This document shows, in pieces, positions 46,366-59,900 of a DNA stretch of 64,000 nt. The translations under genes were made by a program, and so were the position numbers. The notes under the pieces are model-generated. The model was not told where the DNA came from. It worked only from the letters and a program-made list of their open reading frames with translations, and did no database searches. The number at the start of each line of letters is the position of its first letter. Position 1 is the first letter of the stretch. The stretch comes from Ancylostoma caninum (Eukaryota > Nematoda > Chromadorea > Rhabditida > Ancylostomatidae): contig JBAJFG010000488.1 in assembly GCA_037903475.1 (NCBI GenBank), positions 868,001-932,000 of the forward strand, in the 5' to 3' direction.

Positions 46366-49300
46366 TTTGAATGCACGCTAGCGTGCGCCATACAAGTACA
46401 GCAGAAGGAAGAACCAAAGAAAGCCGAAGAACACGAAAGAAAATCCTCCAATCTAAAAGGAAGTATAAGAAAGAGAGAAAAAAAAAGAATAAACAAAGAC
46501 AGGAACTTAAGCATTCAAACACCATTTCAATGAACGACTAAAACAGAAGAAGTGTTACTGCACAGTAAACCTTCAGGCAAACTTCTAAATTTGACATAAT
46601 TGTTTAAAAAAATGAACCCATTCCAGTGTAGGCTCGCATCAGCTCACAAGGATTAGAAACAGCTATCTAACGGCAACTCATGTGGTTTGATAGCCCTACC
46701 AAATGAGCCCAGCAAGATTTGTAGAAAAGAAAGCAAGTGAATGGCGTTAGGGAGACCGCCACTTCCCACAGCTAAGGCATGCATGGGAAATCCGGCACCA
46801 GATTTTCGGATATTAGGTATTCCCTACCCCTAACAATCTGGCGCCGAACTCACTTCAAAAGGGGTAGGCTATGGAGTGGGCAGAATTCACACCAGCATCC
46901 CTGAGATTACCGTGTTATGCACGTTCAGAATGAAAGAGATGCGCTGTACATAAGATTGTGATAAACTGGGCCTACAATCCCAGGAACGAGTAGTGATTTA
47001 ATGATTAAAATAGCGAGGAACTGGACTGTCCTCAAGATTTACTAGCGCTATTGAGAGCTTTGAAAGAAAAGGAGAAAACAAACACAGCGCGAGCATGAAA
47101 TGAAAAGGAAAATGGAGAAAATGTTGAATAGATTTTGACATTCAGTGAAGCAATTGTCTAACTCGAATGACGATCTAGGCAACGGTGTGCAAATCAATGG
47201 TTGAGACGAGGAGCTGAAAAGTGTCATAAATCAGTGAAGCCAAGAGTTTGTAATAAATTAATTTTTCTTAGTTTCGTCCGAAATGCCGGAGTAGAAGGGG
47301 AGCTCAGAATGTCACGGGGTAAACGTTGAAGCCACCTTGCCCCTCGCAAGAATAAAGTATTGAATATCCTGGAATTAAATCTCCTATTGACTTTTTTGTA
47401 GTCTAGCAGAAACCCACCTGTCCGACCACCTAATAAAATATGCACCATTTTCTTTCCCGACAGGTTCACTGCTAACGAACACCTGTTTTCCTCTTGGCAA
47501 TAATGTAGATATGGAACAGAAGGAGGCGAGGCTGGCGGTAATGAATGACTGGACAGAAAAGTAGTAGATCCTCGACCAAGAAGATAAAATTCAAGGCAAA
47601 ATTCCAAAAAGTAGTTTTTCAACACTAATCAAAAGGAGAATCGGTTTGTCTTCGTATTTGAGCTGTTAGCAAATCCTGAGGCTTCTCGGTACGCCGATTC
47701 CAGCGCTGGGCATGTGAATGTTCGAAACAGTCTTTAAATCGGTTTCCGGACGGGGGTAGTGAGACTACCGAACGAAGCCGGGCATGACATCTAGCCTACA
47801 TATCAAGTCGGTGAGAAATTAATTGCCGTTTTGGGGTGTGCACAAATAAACTTATCTCTTCTGTGAAATTTAATCATTTTCAAGCCAACTGGTGTAACCT
47901 CCTGAAAGAGTTTTCTTTCTCTCTCAAAAACCGCTTGAATATTCTGGCTAGCCCTTTCCACTACCTTTTTGTAGAGACGCCAACAAATGATGAACCGATG
48001 CTATTTTTGGGTGATCGTAGTTAATGACTTCAAACTCGATGACTCTGAACCGGAGATGTCCGGTAATCTTGCATTGATTTTAGCTTGGAATCGCTTTCCC
48101 AACGGACAGTGAGCCAGGGGTTCGCGAAGTTTTCTTCCTCAGTTTCAAACTCAAATACAAGTATGGTCGTGATCGCGGGATGTCGCCAGACGGTCAGGTA
48201 TTAAGGACGGCCGTAGAACCTAGACCGGATTTTACTATCCGGACCCTAATCAAGCGTTGACAAAAGATTCCTAGTATCGTGAGTTCATGTTGATGTCCGA
48301 AAATCTGCTGTAGATTTGGTTGGAAGTGGTAAACTGAATCAGGTTCTCTCCTGCCCCAAGGTAGCGCTAAGCCTCTCACTTCAGAACTCACCCGGCAAAA
48401 ACTGGCCCAGTAAGCCATCGAGGTTCTCATCCATTTTCCTTAGTCCTCAGACCTTTCCCTTACTGAATATCATTTTTTCCCAGTCCCAGATGCAAATCTG
48501 TGACAGCACCTTATTGCTGATCTGGAGCATGCCGAAATCGCCTTCCGAAAGTTTTCAGATTTTTGCGATCTCTGTTTTCATTGTTGAAGCATATCGTTGA
48601 AGAAGATTCAGCGAATCAAATGAGCCTTAAATTGATGAAAAATGTTGTGTTATAACACTTTGAACTGGAATGTTCGTTTCGGCAATTAATTTCGCACCAA
48701 CCTGATAAAATCTCGATGCAGTTCCACCATGGAATGGTGTGTCGAGCAACTCGCAGTCTCCTTGAGGCCTCTCCCTCTTTCTCGTCGTAGCTGGAACCGC
48801 TAGTTCAAACTAACAATACTTTTACTACTGTTTGGTTGAATATGTGGTGTATAGCTGGTTTCATGAAATGGGATTTTTACGCTTTTACGGTGCGAGCGTC
48901 GGAAGACACTTTGACGACATAATTGGCGTTCCTCTTTTGAGAAATATGTCAAATATTGTTGCATAAAGACTTGATCTGTGCTTCGTACCCTAATGAGACA
49001 AGAAGTTGGCAGCGTATTATCTTGTTTCCACCAATGAGCGGAGTCTTCCATCCAAGAAGTCCGTACCTTTTTGTCTATATCTAACTCTGGAGATTTATTA
49101 ACTAAAAATTTTCTCTGTATCTAGACCTCATCCGCATATTGTAATTCCAGAGCTGACGTCCTAATTTCGTGTGCTTTGCAGAAATCACCAATCTGCTGTC
49201 CGTCACCGTGTTCCTCGGCATGGTTTCAGATATAACTCCACCCACTTCGGAGTCAATTCCAGTCATAGGTAACTGTTGCTGTTTGATTTCTCAGGGTCAT

Positions 49301-50409
49301 GAAATGCTACTGTTGGTTCCAGCTGTTTTCTTTTCACTTTCAATGCTGATATTGGGTTGTTCAATCATAGCCACCCTGGTCATCATAAACGTGCACTTCC
49401 GATCTCCGCAAACCCATCAGATGGGAAAATGGGTGAGTTGACCTGACACTATGCACTTTCTTGGACTTCCATTGTGATCCTGAACTCTTCGATGACGTCA
49501 CCAAAAGTTTTTCCAGAGTAATCATCTGTCGGCAATTCACAGGAATCGTTCCTGTAGTATGTAGAATGCAAAAACTTAAACAATAGAACAGAAGAACATT
49601 CACTACTTCCAGACACAGCTGATTTTCCTGGAGTGGCTTCCATGGTTGCTTCTGATGTCACGACCTGGGAAAAAGTTCGTCCGTCCCTCAAGAAATACCC
49701 CTTCTCCTGCTGGTAGTCGTTATTCGAATGGAGATGAGGTACATACATGTTGCATACTTAGACGAGCACAGAAAATTGAAACTTTCACAGTAATACATAC
49801 ATACTATGCACGTTTTTGATGTATTGTACCTAAGATTTTGTGATGTCTATTTCTTATTCATGCACTTCCAAAAATCTTTCCATCTTCACTTTAGGATCTG
49901 TTGTAGGGGTTCCAAAAAACAGCTGGAAAACACGTCGTTCTGATTGATGATGAAGAAAAGGAACCCTTCATAAACGGAGACATTCATGAGGTGGAAAAAA
50001 TTAGAGGTGTGTTTCTCAACAATTTCTCTAGCAGGTTCCGAGCAATATTTATTAGGCGTCCTGGAAAAATGCTACTCTGTTAAAGCTCTTCGGCCACATC
50101 TCGTGCGAAGTTCTGAATGTATCATCGAACATAGTGCAATCGAAAGCGGAATAAAGGAGATAATCCAACTGCTCAACACTTTCAAGGTATAGCTTCTCTC
50201 CCAAAGAGCACTCCGAACACTTAACACATTTTCTCCAGGAGCGGCTAGACGAGGAGGAACGCGAGTCGGACATGCAAGCCGATTGGAAGTTCACCGCCAT
50301 GGTCATCGATAGATTTTCGTTGTTCCTGTTTACAATTCTGATAGGAGCCACTACAGCACTGGTCTTCTTATCTACTCCTCGACTCTTCATGGCTTCACCG
50401 GTTTTTTGA
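39610..50409 (+). CDS. Nicotinic acetylcholine receptor subunit, DEG-3-type, non-alpha
   Basis: Ten exons: 39610-39801, 43339(or 43345)-43493, 43616-43766, 45607-45727, 45798-45986, 49182-49268, 49323-49432, 49907-50006, 50035-50186, 50239-50409. All phases agree; the product is about 475 residues. Order: signal peptide (MRSIDPLSILLSMCLMETIFG region), ligand-binding domain with DLKNNYDPIERPV, MWTQFTWNDYKMRWDP, LWKPDILLFNSADE and the Cys-loop (C149-x13-C163, CDLSMTWFPFDEQMC), M1, M2 with GEKITLQITNLLSVTVFLGM (Glu at -1', Leu at 9', so cation-selective), M3, a short cytoplasmic loop, M4 (FLFTILIGATTALVFL). The C-loop (TPAERIESTFNNEPYIE) lacks the vicinal Cys pair, so it is a non-alpha subunit of a pentameric plasma-membrane channel. 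M2 resembles DES-2/ACR-23-like subunits. Exon 2 lacks an AG at its conserved border (see findings). Confidence 0.93.
40434..41176. mobile_element. TIR element in receptor intron 1
   Basis: CAGGGTGGCCCATAATTATG and its exact complement at the right end bound 743 bp with TA on each side (40432-40433, 41177-41178), as expected for Tc1/mariner-type transposition. The minus strand has decayed ORFs (41274-40831, 40794-40576) that probably derive from transposase, but I could not place catalytic motifs. Confidence 0.75.
42339..42889. mobile_element. MITE with about 49-bp TIRs in receptor intron 1
   Basis: CTCACCCGGACAGCCGGCTA at 42339 and the complement of CTCACCCCGACGGCCGGCTT ending 42889 are the outer parts of 49-bp imperfect inverted repeats that run through AAGTGTGAAGCGC. 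The interior (450 bp) has no ORF of note. Target duplication unclear. Confidence 0.75.
44414..44896 (+). mobile_element. Tc1-like transposon remnant in receptor intron 3
   Basis: CGGGGTGGGCCAAAATACG (44414) and CGTATTTTTGGCCCACCC (to 44896) are TIRs flanked by TA. Plus-strand fragments read QQDSAPA near 44,485 and ALQRAWVQSLLEHLRATV near 44,660-44,715, matching the DSAPAH motif and the C-terminal helix of Tc1-type transposases. Most of the gene is deleted. Confidence 0.7.
46318..47640 (-). mobile_element. 5'-truncated non-LTR retrotransposon with AAAT tail
   Basis: The minus-strand frame 47625-47224 contains FNSRIFNTLFLRGARWLQRL and PRDILSSPSTPAFRTKLRKI. This matches the conserved C-terminal signature of non-LTR RT proteins (R..NF...R....WN.LP..V..S.S...FK..L). 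Downstream about 850 bp of 3'UTR runs to a stem-loop (GCACGCTAGCGTGC) and a tail of about ten AAAT repeats (plus strand ATTT, 46,330-46,368). It sits in receptor intron 5 (45,987-49,181), antisense to the gene. Confidence 0.65.
48195..48715 (+). repeat. Dispersed repeat, copy 2
   Basis: Collinear relative of 27,040-27,530 lying in receptor intron 5. Shared blocks include CACCCGGCAAAAACTG, GCTGATCTGGAGCATGC and TTCGGCAATTAATTTCG. Confidence 0.6.
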
Positions 50410-50709
50410 AAGAACAACAAATCGGGACTTGCCAACAAAGGAGAAGATCGAGAGAGAATCGTTGGGTTTAGAGAAGAGGAGCGTGCCACCGTGATAAAAC
50501 TGGGAATTCCTGACAGAGAAACAGAACGCGAAGGAGGCAGCTCCTCTTTCCTGTATTACAGGTGTTACAGTAACAGTTGTCTTTCCTTGCAATTCATTTC
50601 GTACGGGTCCTAGCAGAATGAATATTTTATGTCATTGTCGGTGTTTATTTAAAGTGATCATGCTAGAACTTACACAGATCAACTCGCAAGCTGCTCTCTT
50701 AGGTATGTG

Positions 50710-51060
50710 AAAAAGGTTTTGCCCTTTTTGACCAAAATTCAGTCTTTGTTGAAAAAGAAACAAAGCAGATACATCAATCAAGGTATTACCCATCGTTGGC
50801 TATAACTTTTGCACATCTTTCTGGGAGAAGACCGACGGCGCAGCGATGGAAAGCCGCTTCCTCCGACTCGATCCTCCCTTCACCCATTTTTCGAAATCTT
50901 CAAAAGATTGGAAGCGCTGCTCGGAAAGACTGTGGGATATCAACCGAAACAAATGGTAGTCCGACGGGGCACAGTCTGTGAATAAGTCGCATGAGGTGAT
51001 CCCACCGAAGTGACAAGCGTTTCCTTGACGGCTTTTGTGCCAAAAAGACACTACTCCACA
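50710..51060 (-). pseudogene. mariner transposase C-terminal remnant
   Basis: The minus-strand frame 51051-50800 reads CAPSDYHLFRLISHSLSEQ followed by RFQSFEDFEKWV, the conserved end of a mariner transposase after the last catalytic Asp (APSDYHLF). The N-terminal three quarters and both TIRs are not visible. It begins about 300 bp after the receptor stop codon. Confidence 0.8.
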
Positions 51061-51069
51061 TTAGGACCC

Positions 51070-51205
51070 CAAAATTCTCAAAAAAAAATTTCACCGAAAC
51101 TTCGTACGGAGGGGTTATTTGAGGGGCTGAACACGAATATCATATCCATTTTGTACCGTAATCCCGTTCTTGTAGGGTTACGGTGGGGTTACTGTGGCAA
51201 AAAAG
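51070..51205. repeat. One arm of the 19,440-type foldback repeat
   Basis: Shares GAAACTTC, GGGGTTATT, GAACACGAATATC and GTTACGGTGGGGTTA with 19,455-19,570. The opposite arm is absent. Confidence 0.5.
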
Positions 51206-53950
51206 TTTACTATTTGGCTCAAATTCGACAGGCTATCACTGTAAAAGACAACGCTGTTGGTACAAATCAAAACAAGTGTGTACTGAATTTTATTGACAGA
51301 TGTCAGACAAACAAACTAAGCAGCGTTTACAAAGCATTTGCAAGAAAAACTAACTGTCATAATTACAATATCCGCACTAACTTCGTTAAAAATGAACGTT
51401 CGGAACGCGCATTTGCGTTCTTTTCGTTCCAAGGCTATAACTCACTCAATCAGATGGTTCACGAGTCAAACCAGGTTCCAAAAACAGCAGTGGCCTGGGC
51501 TATCATGTATTTATGCCCTAGCCTCCCTCATTCCTTGGCTGGGACTGCACCAATTCTGCGGGGTTTTTCACCCCATTTCAACAATCGTCTGTAACAGGCC
51601 CAGAAGAACGCTGAAAGTGTCAGGAGCTGAGCATTCCGAATGATCTCATGAATGAGCATATCCCCTATCAAAATGGTAGGTTTTGGGGAGATTCGGTTTT
51701 TTGGTCCATTCCACATTGACGAACTTCCCGACAGTGGCCCCATAGTGGTGTCATAGTGCATGTGAGGGTGACTCTCAAGTTCAATTCCTCACCATGGTAG
51801 TTCTTTTGCAAAATGATCAATTCAAAGAAAAATGCACAAGAATACCACATCGTCAAACCAACCGTACAAGGTATTCATCCTTGTTCGCTGGTCTAAGGTA
51901 CATGAATGTTAACTCAAGTTGTATCGTTTAATTATTTCCAACTCTTTTTCTTTGAAAAAAGGCCTTCAAAATAATAATACAATGATTTGAGAAATAATAT
52001 TCTACATTAATAGTAGTACGCGGAGATTTTGCGGATATGTTGTTGCAATGTGTTGTGAATGCTGGAATTCGTTCTGCCACCGTTTTTTTGGTTTATCGAG
52101 TAGTTCTGCAAATCAAAGCCAACATAACTTCAATGATCATAGCTGGGGGAAATCATCTTCAGCACATTTCCTTTATCACTCTCACATTCTTTTCCAAGAA
52201 ATGTCGAGATTAACAAAAACAAGAATTCGCTATTCTCGAATCCTCTCAAGGTAGTAAATTTAAAGTAACCTATACATACAGCAGAAAATTTCTCTGACAA
52301 AGGGCTTTGTCAGAGCAGAGAGAAAACGACGGCAGTCTTATATGTATACACGAATAAAAAGTCGAAGAAAAGTAAGGCTTCGGAAAAGGACTGCATCTTT
52401 CAAGGCTCGATCTCTCGTGGATATGCTTTTCCCAAAAATACCACGACAGATTATTTTCTATCTCGCTCATTTCCAGTGAAACCATGCAGATTATAGAGAC
52501 AATAGTTTTCTTCATTTCCAAACCACAAAAATTCAGTGACCAAAATTAAATGTTCCAGTTACGATTTTCTAGTTACAGTACAAAAAAGCTAGAATGGCAG
52601 TAGTTACTGAGATCCTTGAGGTGGCTCACTTATATGACCGTCCCTGAAATATGGGGATGAGTAGAAATTCATTTTGTTAGACACCCTCAAGCCGCTCTGG
52701 TATCCAAGTAATGCTACATTGTTTGCGGTTGTCATACTGATCAATAGTAAGAGTCCGTGGTCACGGGTTTTGCCTCTAGGGGAATATCCTATGGAAAACG
52801 TTTCTGTAATCGGGAAATTCCTACTTGAAAAGCGATCACGCGGTCGAGACAATGAGATCGTCTTTTTGCAGAGGTGTGAAAACGTTGACTGGTGACTCGT
52901 TCAGTGTGGGGTGACACTACGGACGGCCACATGTTGCGATAAGGGTGCACGTTATCGTGCATCGTGCACTTGGACCACATCCTAGCCGTTTTCACAGCTA
53001 ATCCGCCTTTGTTCTGATAGCCGGAGCAAGGCGTTTCGCGCCTTTATACACGGATCATTTCTTTCTTATCTTTGACCTCTCGCTGTGGTTCTGAAGTTAC
53101 ACGATCTTTGAGAGCAAAGGAAGGGAAGGAGTGATCTTTTGCTTTTCGCGATAGTTGCATATTCTCCAGAATTAATGCTTGCTCCACTTACAAAAATAAT
53201 CCTTGGATTTTGCTCTGCTACTCGTGCTCAGTCATTTGTTTCCTTCTTGTAAGAAACTTCATTGAATTGCTGTTAACACGCATTCTGCCTTATCTTCTCG
53301 GCGAAGTAAGAAAATTGCAATTTTTCTAAATATCTCCATAAACCAACGCTATTTCCATTTCCACTAGAAGTCACTGAAATCGTATCAATCCAGGCGCTGA
53401 TGTCGGTGCTCCCTTTTGAGGAAGTATTTTGTTGTCACACCCTCCTCCTCCACATCCCGTAGCTTCGAGTGCTTAGACTATTCTCCACCGCATACCTAAA
53501 AAATCTTTGCTAGGACTAATAACTCTCAGGACCAGACTAACATACATACGGCACTGAATGAATGATCACCCACGGTCATAAAATTATCTGGCGCCGATCA
53601 CAAAAAATTCACTGTTGTCATAATTCCCAACCTCTGGTGGTATTATTTTGAACGATTTCTGATTTTCTGACAATATCTGTGGCGGATTCCATAAAATTTT
53701 TCTATCTCTGTCATACTCCCACTGAATTCCGCTTCCTTATGCAAGTGCGAGGCCACAGACGCTGAGTCCGAATAAATTCCGCTGACTTGTCATCTCAGAA
53801 CCCTAGAACCTCCTTCCAAAACTTGAATCTTGTCGTTTCATTCCAGTTCGAAGGAATAAGTGGGTTTGAGATGATCAGAGATGTTCTAACACAGAATATT
53901 GGCTACCACGTTTCTTCACATTTAGCAGTTAGATATCTTAACACCTCATG
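51206..53950. other. Intergenic region
   Basis: No exon recognised between the receptor and the acyltransferase gene. The ORF 51010-51594 spans repeat sequence and has no domain. Promoter elements of the acyltransferase gene would be expected near the right end, but none is identifiable by eye. Confidence 0.45.
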
Positions 53951-53959
53951 TATACTCAG
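53951..53959 (+). promoter_or_regulatory. Candidate spliced-leader acceptor
   Basis: TATACTCAG ends directly at the ATG of the acyltransferase ORF. Placement immediately before the start codon is typical of SL1 trans-spliced nematode mRNAs. Confidence 0.45.
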
Positions 53960-56900
53960 ATGGTGGGACGCCGGGCCGCTTTCCCGGAGTACGTGGATTG
54001 GCTGGCAGAACTACGTCAACAGGGAGGATTCAACTTCGTCACGCAGTCGCGCGACTTCCCGATGAACTCCACGTTTACGAATCACCCCAAGGCAAGAACT
54101 TACGACGAAATAGCAGAGAGCGTGTTGAACTCTCCCAGGGTCAAGGTAAGCTATATGAGTCTTCTATTCACCTGTAAAGCTTGTATGTAGTGATCATGGT
54201 CTTTGCTCCTTCGTATCATGCTCATCTTATCGTGGCCCTTCTTATCAAAAGTGAATGAATGTCACGGTGATCGAAAAAAATGTCCAGCTATCTCCACAGT
54301 TCTTTAAGAATTAGAGTGATTGTCATTTGCAAAAATAGTTTACATGGAGGTCTTAATGAGTTCCAAACAAACAACTTAACATCAAGGTGATCTTGCACGG
54401 TGCTCTTCAGAAGGGCAAGCATTCACACCTTCATAACATGGACGTGCAGCTTACTCCCGTCACATACACCATTCGAAACACGAAGTTATGCTTGAAATGT
54501 TTTTTTAGGAAAGCAATAGCATGAATTTATTTATTTATTTATTTATCGCACTGAAAGTAAAGAAAAAATTGAGTGCTCCGTAAAACAGCGTTAGTAATAC
54601 AAATTCTTCGGTGGACTAATAAAGATCACCATTTTAGCCACCTTCGCAGATAATTTGGCGATAACCCATAAGTTGGAGGCGATAACAATCAAGTTTACAC
54701 GACAGACCGGGGCCGTTAATTAGTAATGGTTAAATGAGGTGATTCAATCCGCACCAGTTGGCCACGTGCCCAGCAGCACTTAATTGGATGACCTTCGGCC
54801 AGTGATATGAGGAATTTCCCGTTCACGGTTTTTCTGTTTTCGTTTTACGGACCTTTTTGGCCTTTCGTTTCATATTTAACGAGTTTTGAATATCTACTTC
54901 CACACTTTCCTGCCTTCGGATCCCTGTGCGAATTTCCAATAAGAGCTGTGCGTTAATTCTTACGAAGGCTGATTCTAGGTGCGTGTCCAATATTAGTTAT
55001 CCATTCGAATAAACTAGCTTCGGTAGGTGTGCTGATGTGGCTTAGATTTTCTACTATCCAATGAAAACCTATCCGTGGATAAGTGTATCCACTTATTTCA
55101 CAGCAGGTTATCTTTTTTCGACTAAAAATTATCCAGTGTCTGTAGTTCCATCAGTTTGTGTTATCTTTTGTCAATGCAGCTTGTTTCATCAAAGAACGAA
55201 CGCGAAGAGTACATTACTACGAATAGCAGAGTAAAAAAAGAGCGGGGGAATACGTATACAACCTGCTGTTTTTTCCCTCCCACGGCTAAATATATTGTAT
55301 TCGAGTTCTGATTTAACAATTAAAGCAGGATTTTGTTAGATAGCCAAATGGGTGAAGACGAGTACAATGTGCAACTGCAAGCGTAAGCTTGCTTCGGTTT
55401 TACTTCAAGTGTCGATATTAAAAAGTTTCACCATTCACCCATCCTGCATTTCCAGGAAGCTATTCTTCATCAAGCCAGAAAAACTGGTCAGTCCATAGAA
55501 AAAGTGCGATGTGATGCTGAGGCAACATTGAAAGTGATGGCTCATAATTGGGGCCTCCAGAGTACGAGGATATTTGGGTACAGCGTTGCCAAGGTGCTAG
55601 AGGTGAGAGTCGTTGGGATTATTGCTCGGAGTTGCTCACTAAAGTGCCCAGTTTTCAGCGGATCTTTGATGCCATCTATGTGAACTCGGGCCAGGTGAAG
55701 CGGATAAGAGAGCTGTGTAAGAGCGACCCCGTAGTATTCATGCCTTCACACAGAACTTACCTGGACTTTCTACTTTTGTCCCTATTCTGCTTCGAATATG
55801 TGAGTGAAGTGAAAAGTGATTCAAGAATCCCACATGTTCTATTCTACATCCGAAATTTTTAGGAAGTTCCCTTGCCTGCAATCGCTGCTGGTATGGACTT
55901 TATGAACTCCTGGTTCATGAGTGAAGTTCTGCGAAGGAGTGGTGCTTTCTTTATTCGACGGTCTATAGGAGAGGTATGAAGCCTTTTTTGTTTTCGATGC
56001 TGGATCTTAGCCAAAGTTGCTCACAGTGAAATTGTCTTAGTGTTGTGTGTTGCTAATGACTCGAGGACCAAAATATCCCAGATAATCCCAGAATAGATTC
56101 TTCTGCAAACAGTTGGAAAGCGACGCAGTTAAGAAAAGCAACTCGCTCTGTTCCTACATTTTCTCTCTTTCGTCCTCATCCCAATTTCTCATTCAATGTC
56201 ATCTTCTCTTTGTTGATCTCAATTTCAGCTGCCTACGTACCTGGCGCTCGACTTTATATTTCCGTTCTAGTCTTTTCCTTTCCGTGTTTTCTGCATGAAA
56301 GAGCTTGTGCCGAGAATGACTGAATTAGCCAGCACTATGGGAAATCGTAGATTTTGGGTGAAGCACTCGTGTCACTCACATTGTGCTGTTGAAGAATCCA
56401 TTGGCTTGAAACTGCTCGCAAATGCTTAACTTCTGTGCTCTGATTGTCTGCGCATCCGCAGCTCTCCCTGATTTCACAGTTTTCACCCTTGATAGATCCG
56501 TTCACTAAGTGTCTTGTGAGTGGACCCTCCTACGCATACACAGCATGCGCGCTGTTGAAGATATGGTTGTGGATATGTGTATGGTTATGGAGATGCAAGT
56601 AATGCACATTGTTCTTCTACTGCTTTCAGGATCGACTTTACTGGGCAATTCTATCGGAATATGTAGAGACCCACATCGTACATTCTGATAGGCCAGTAGA
56701 ATTTTTTGTGGAGGCCACAAGGAGTCGTGTGGGGAAGAGCCTTCATCCTAAATATGGACTTCTGCAGATCGTTCTCGAACCTTACCTGCGCGGCAAAGTG
56801 TATGATATTGTCAGTTATGGAAAATTAGAAATAACTGTAAAGAAGACGAAGAGAGCATTGACATGTCCTTCACTTTTTCAGAAAGTCGTTCCTGTTACGA

Positions 56901-59900
56901 TGAATTATGACAAATTACTAGAAGAGATGCTATATTCCTATGAGCTGCTTGGGTTTCCCAAGCCCAAAGAATCAACATCTGGTTAGTTATGAGTCCTAGG
57001 CCTGTACTAAATTGTCATGGCGGTGGGTCAAACTCCAAAACACACCGCCACGCCTTAGACTATGATTGCATGCCAGCTCACATTCATGGACTAAAGGATA
57101 GCATATCATTGCCATCAGACGGTCGGGGTAGCGACTACTCGTCTCGAGCGTGCTCGTGGGGTGGATGGTAGTGATCTGCTATCGTTTACTCAGTGGATGT
57201 GAGCTGGCATGCAATCAGAGCCTAGAGCGTGGTGGGAGTTTTGGAGTTCAAATTACCGCCCTGACAATTTACTACGGGCTTTAATTTCTGCTTCGTTTTG
57301 CTGTGATGATATTATGTAAAGGTGTTATATGCGTTCAGGACTTATAAAAGCTCGTCAGTTCCTCAACAAACGATTCGGAAGGTGTTTCGTCACATTTGGC
57401 GAGCCTATATCAGTGCGGGATTATTTCGGAATGTCTCTACATAGATCTCAGTTTGTATGCCAGGTACTACTTCTCGTTCAAATCACCTGCATATTTTGCA
57501 ATTTAGAATTTTACGGAAGGGAACTCACACTTTTGAGAAAAGACAAGGCGCATAAGCTAAATTTGCATTCGTTGAGGGTATCTCATGAAGCATATACCGC
57601 TATGGTGGGATGTGGGTAAAAAAACCAGATAAATAATTGAAAATGGGGCAGCACATAATTTTTGTCTCTTTTGCAAAATAATTTTCAAAAATTCACGAGT
57701 TCTCCAACGATAACTTTGTAAGGCGTTTATGAACTCTGTGTATTTGGAAAAGTATGTTCAAGATGAAAAGTTCAGCCAGGTAAGTAGGGCGCATAACCGT
57801 TGTTGTGTTGCGTGAAATGGTATAGTGCGTTTCACGGGAAAACGTAGTTGCGCAGAAATTAGAGAATGAGAGAACGCGAGAAATAGTGCCGTATTCGGAG
57901 AGGCAGACGAGAAATGCATGTCACTGGCACGAATACTCAACTATCATCGTTTTTGGAACGGACTATATGGGCATCGTGTGTGCCGGAGTACTCAAGCAAA
58001 TGACTTTATGGCGGCAATTGCTTATAATTGAAAGAAAGCTTGAGCGGTAATTGAGGGGAGGATGGCAGTAACAGGGATGAGCTGCTGCTAGGGTTTCTAC
58101 TCGACGTATTACGCTGCTTGGGCTACGTTTCTAGAGCACAGTCATCAGAGATGTCATCACGCAGCATCTTTCAGCTTCTGGGCCTTTGGTCATTGGCCTA
58201 ATGCAGTCGATTTTTCGAATGTTTCGTGATTTTTTTCTGAGTTTTAATCTTTCTCAGTTATGATCTTGGATGAATTCGATGATCATGATCGATTTGTTTG
58301 TAGGTACATAACATTGTGAAATTTTAATAGAAACATGCTATAGTGTGGGGTTGAGGATACTGAAATAAAAGGAAATTGTCCATTATGAGGCAAAAAAACA
58401 TGAAGTATGATCAACGTCCATATCCTTTCCGGATTCTATTCCTACTCCGAGTAGGTTTTCAGAAGAAAATCGTCACAAAATTCTCAGTTCAAAGGAGCTT
58501 GGTTATCCGAGCAATATGGATGCTGATGGACACTAGACGTACATCTTATTGCACACCTAAAAATTGCCGTAATGCGCTCTGTTACCTGATCTAACCTTTT
58601 ATCTTGCGAAGTGCTTTGTATAGTGGACTTGTCCTCCTTTTATTGATAGAGTGTTTCACAGCCAGATTCACAATTCTTTCTTACGGGAGATCAACGGAAG
58701 CAGATCAAGAAGTTCGCTCACGTAGTTGTAGGGAACTTGGATCAAAATGCTGTTATAACCCTATGGTCTTTAGCCTGCGTCGCTATGGCACAGGTAATTT
58801 TTCATATTTTTTGATATTAGTGACTCTTTCAGAATTTCATGAACGGTCCTTTAGTGCCTCTCTAACGATGACAGCACTGTGTTCACATACGCTTATGTGC
58901 ATTCCGAAGTCGTGAAGCTCCTGCGACTTTTGGAAGCTCTAGATGTCACAGTCAATATAGCCGTATCCATTAACGAGGATCTTAGGTACCGATTGAGTTG
59001 CTTTCCACGAAACGCTAGGCACTGTAACATTATTTAGGTATTACCTGAATCTGCATTCGGAGTTGTTCGAGCCGGTGGACATGACGGCGACCAATTTCCA
59101 CCTCAAGCTAGTAGACTTTCCAGTGGAAAGGGAAGGGAACGTTGCACGAAAGCTCATGGAAAGATCCGTTTCGCGGTTGATACTCGCCACTTATTCAAAC
59201 ACGGTTAGCTTCTTTTTTACCTCCGGCTGCATTCCCTTTTCAACACAGGGAGTTACGGTACGATCAAGGCCACAAGTTTTCTCACAAGGGGTACGGTGAA
59301 ATTTTGGTGATGAAATTCCATTCAGATGATGCACTCGATCTGCGACGTCGGGTTCATCGCCGCTATTATCTTAGGCAGGAATGCTGACAGCATAAGCACA
59401 ATAGAAGAGCATTACCGGTAAGTTTTGAAGATTTCCTTGATAAAAGAAATGCGACTATGTACGAATAATTCACCGTCGAACCAAGACTGGTAATGTGGTA
59501 ATGGTTACCATCCTCTGCATGTTACGATGGCTAAGGTGATAACGGTTAGCTTGTGCATGTAAAGTAGAGTTTTACATTCGAAAATATTTTTCGAATATTC
59601 GAATTTTCGAACTTTTGGGAACCCTCGAATTTTCGAATATTCGAATTTCCGAATTTTTGCGAACCGTCGAATTTTCGAATATTCGAATTTTCGAATAAAC
59701 CCGGACCCTCGAATTTCCGAATAATCGAACTTTCGAATATTGCGGAGCCATCGAATTTTCGAATATTCGAATTTTGAATTTTTTGGGACCCCCGAATTTT
59801 CGAATATTTGAATGTTCGAATATTTATTCGAATAACGTTCCATTTGGTAAAGACATTTTGTACCCATGCATGTAGGCGAACAAGGCGATATGTTTGCCAA

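Noticed and set aside
47224..47625. 133-codon minus ORF as a host gene inside a receptor intron.
   Set aside because: Its C-terminal half carries the typical end of a non-LTR RT protein and it is followed by an AAAT tail.
50409..53960. Operon between the receptor and acyltransferase genes.
   Set aside because: The 3.5-kb gap is far larger than the roughly 100-400 bp usual in nematode operons.
58843..58915. A frameshift in the acyltransferase exon, starting from the acceptor CTTTCAG at 58,842.
   Set aside because: Using the acceptor CCTTTAG at 58,848-58,854 keeps the frame open and matches the family, so no frameshift is required.
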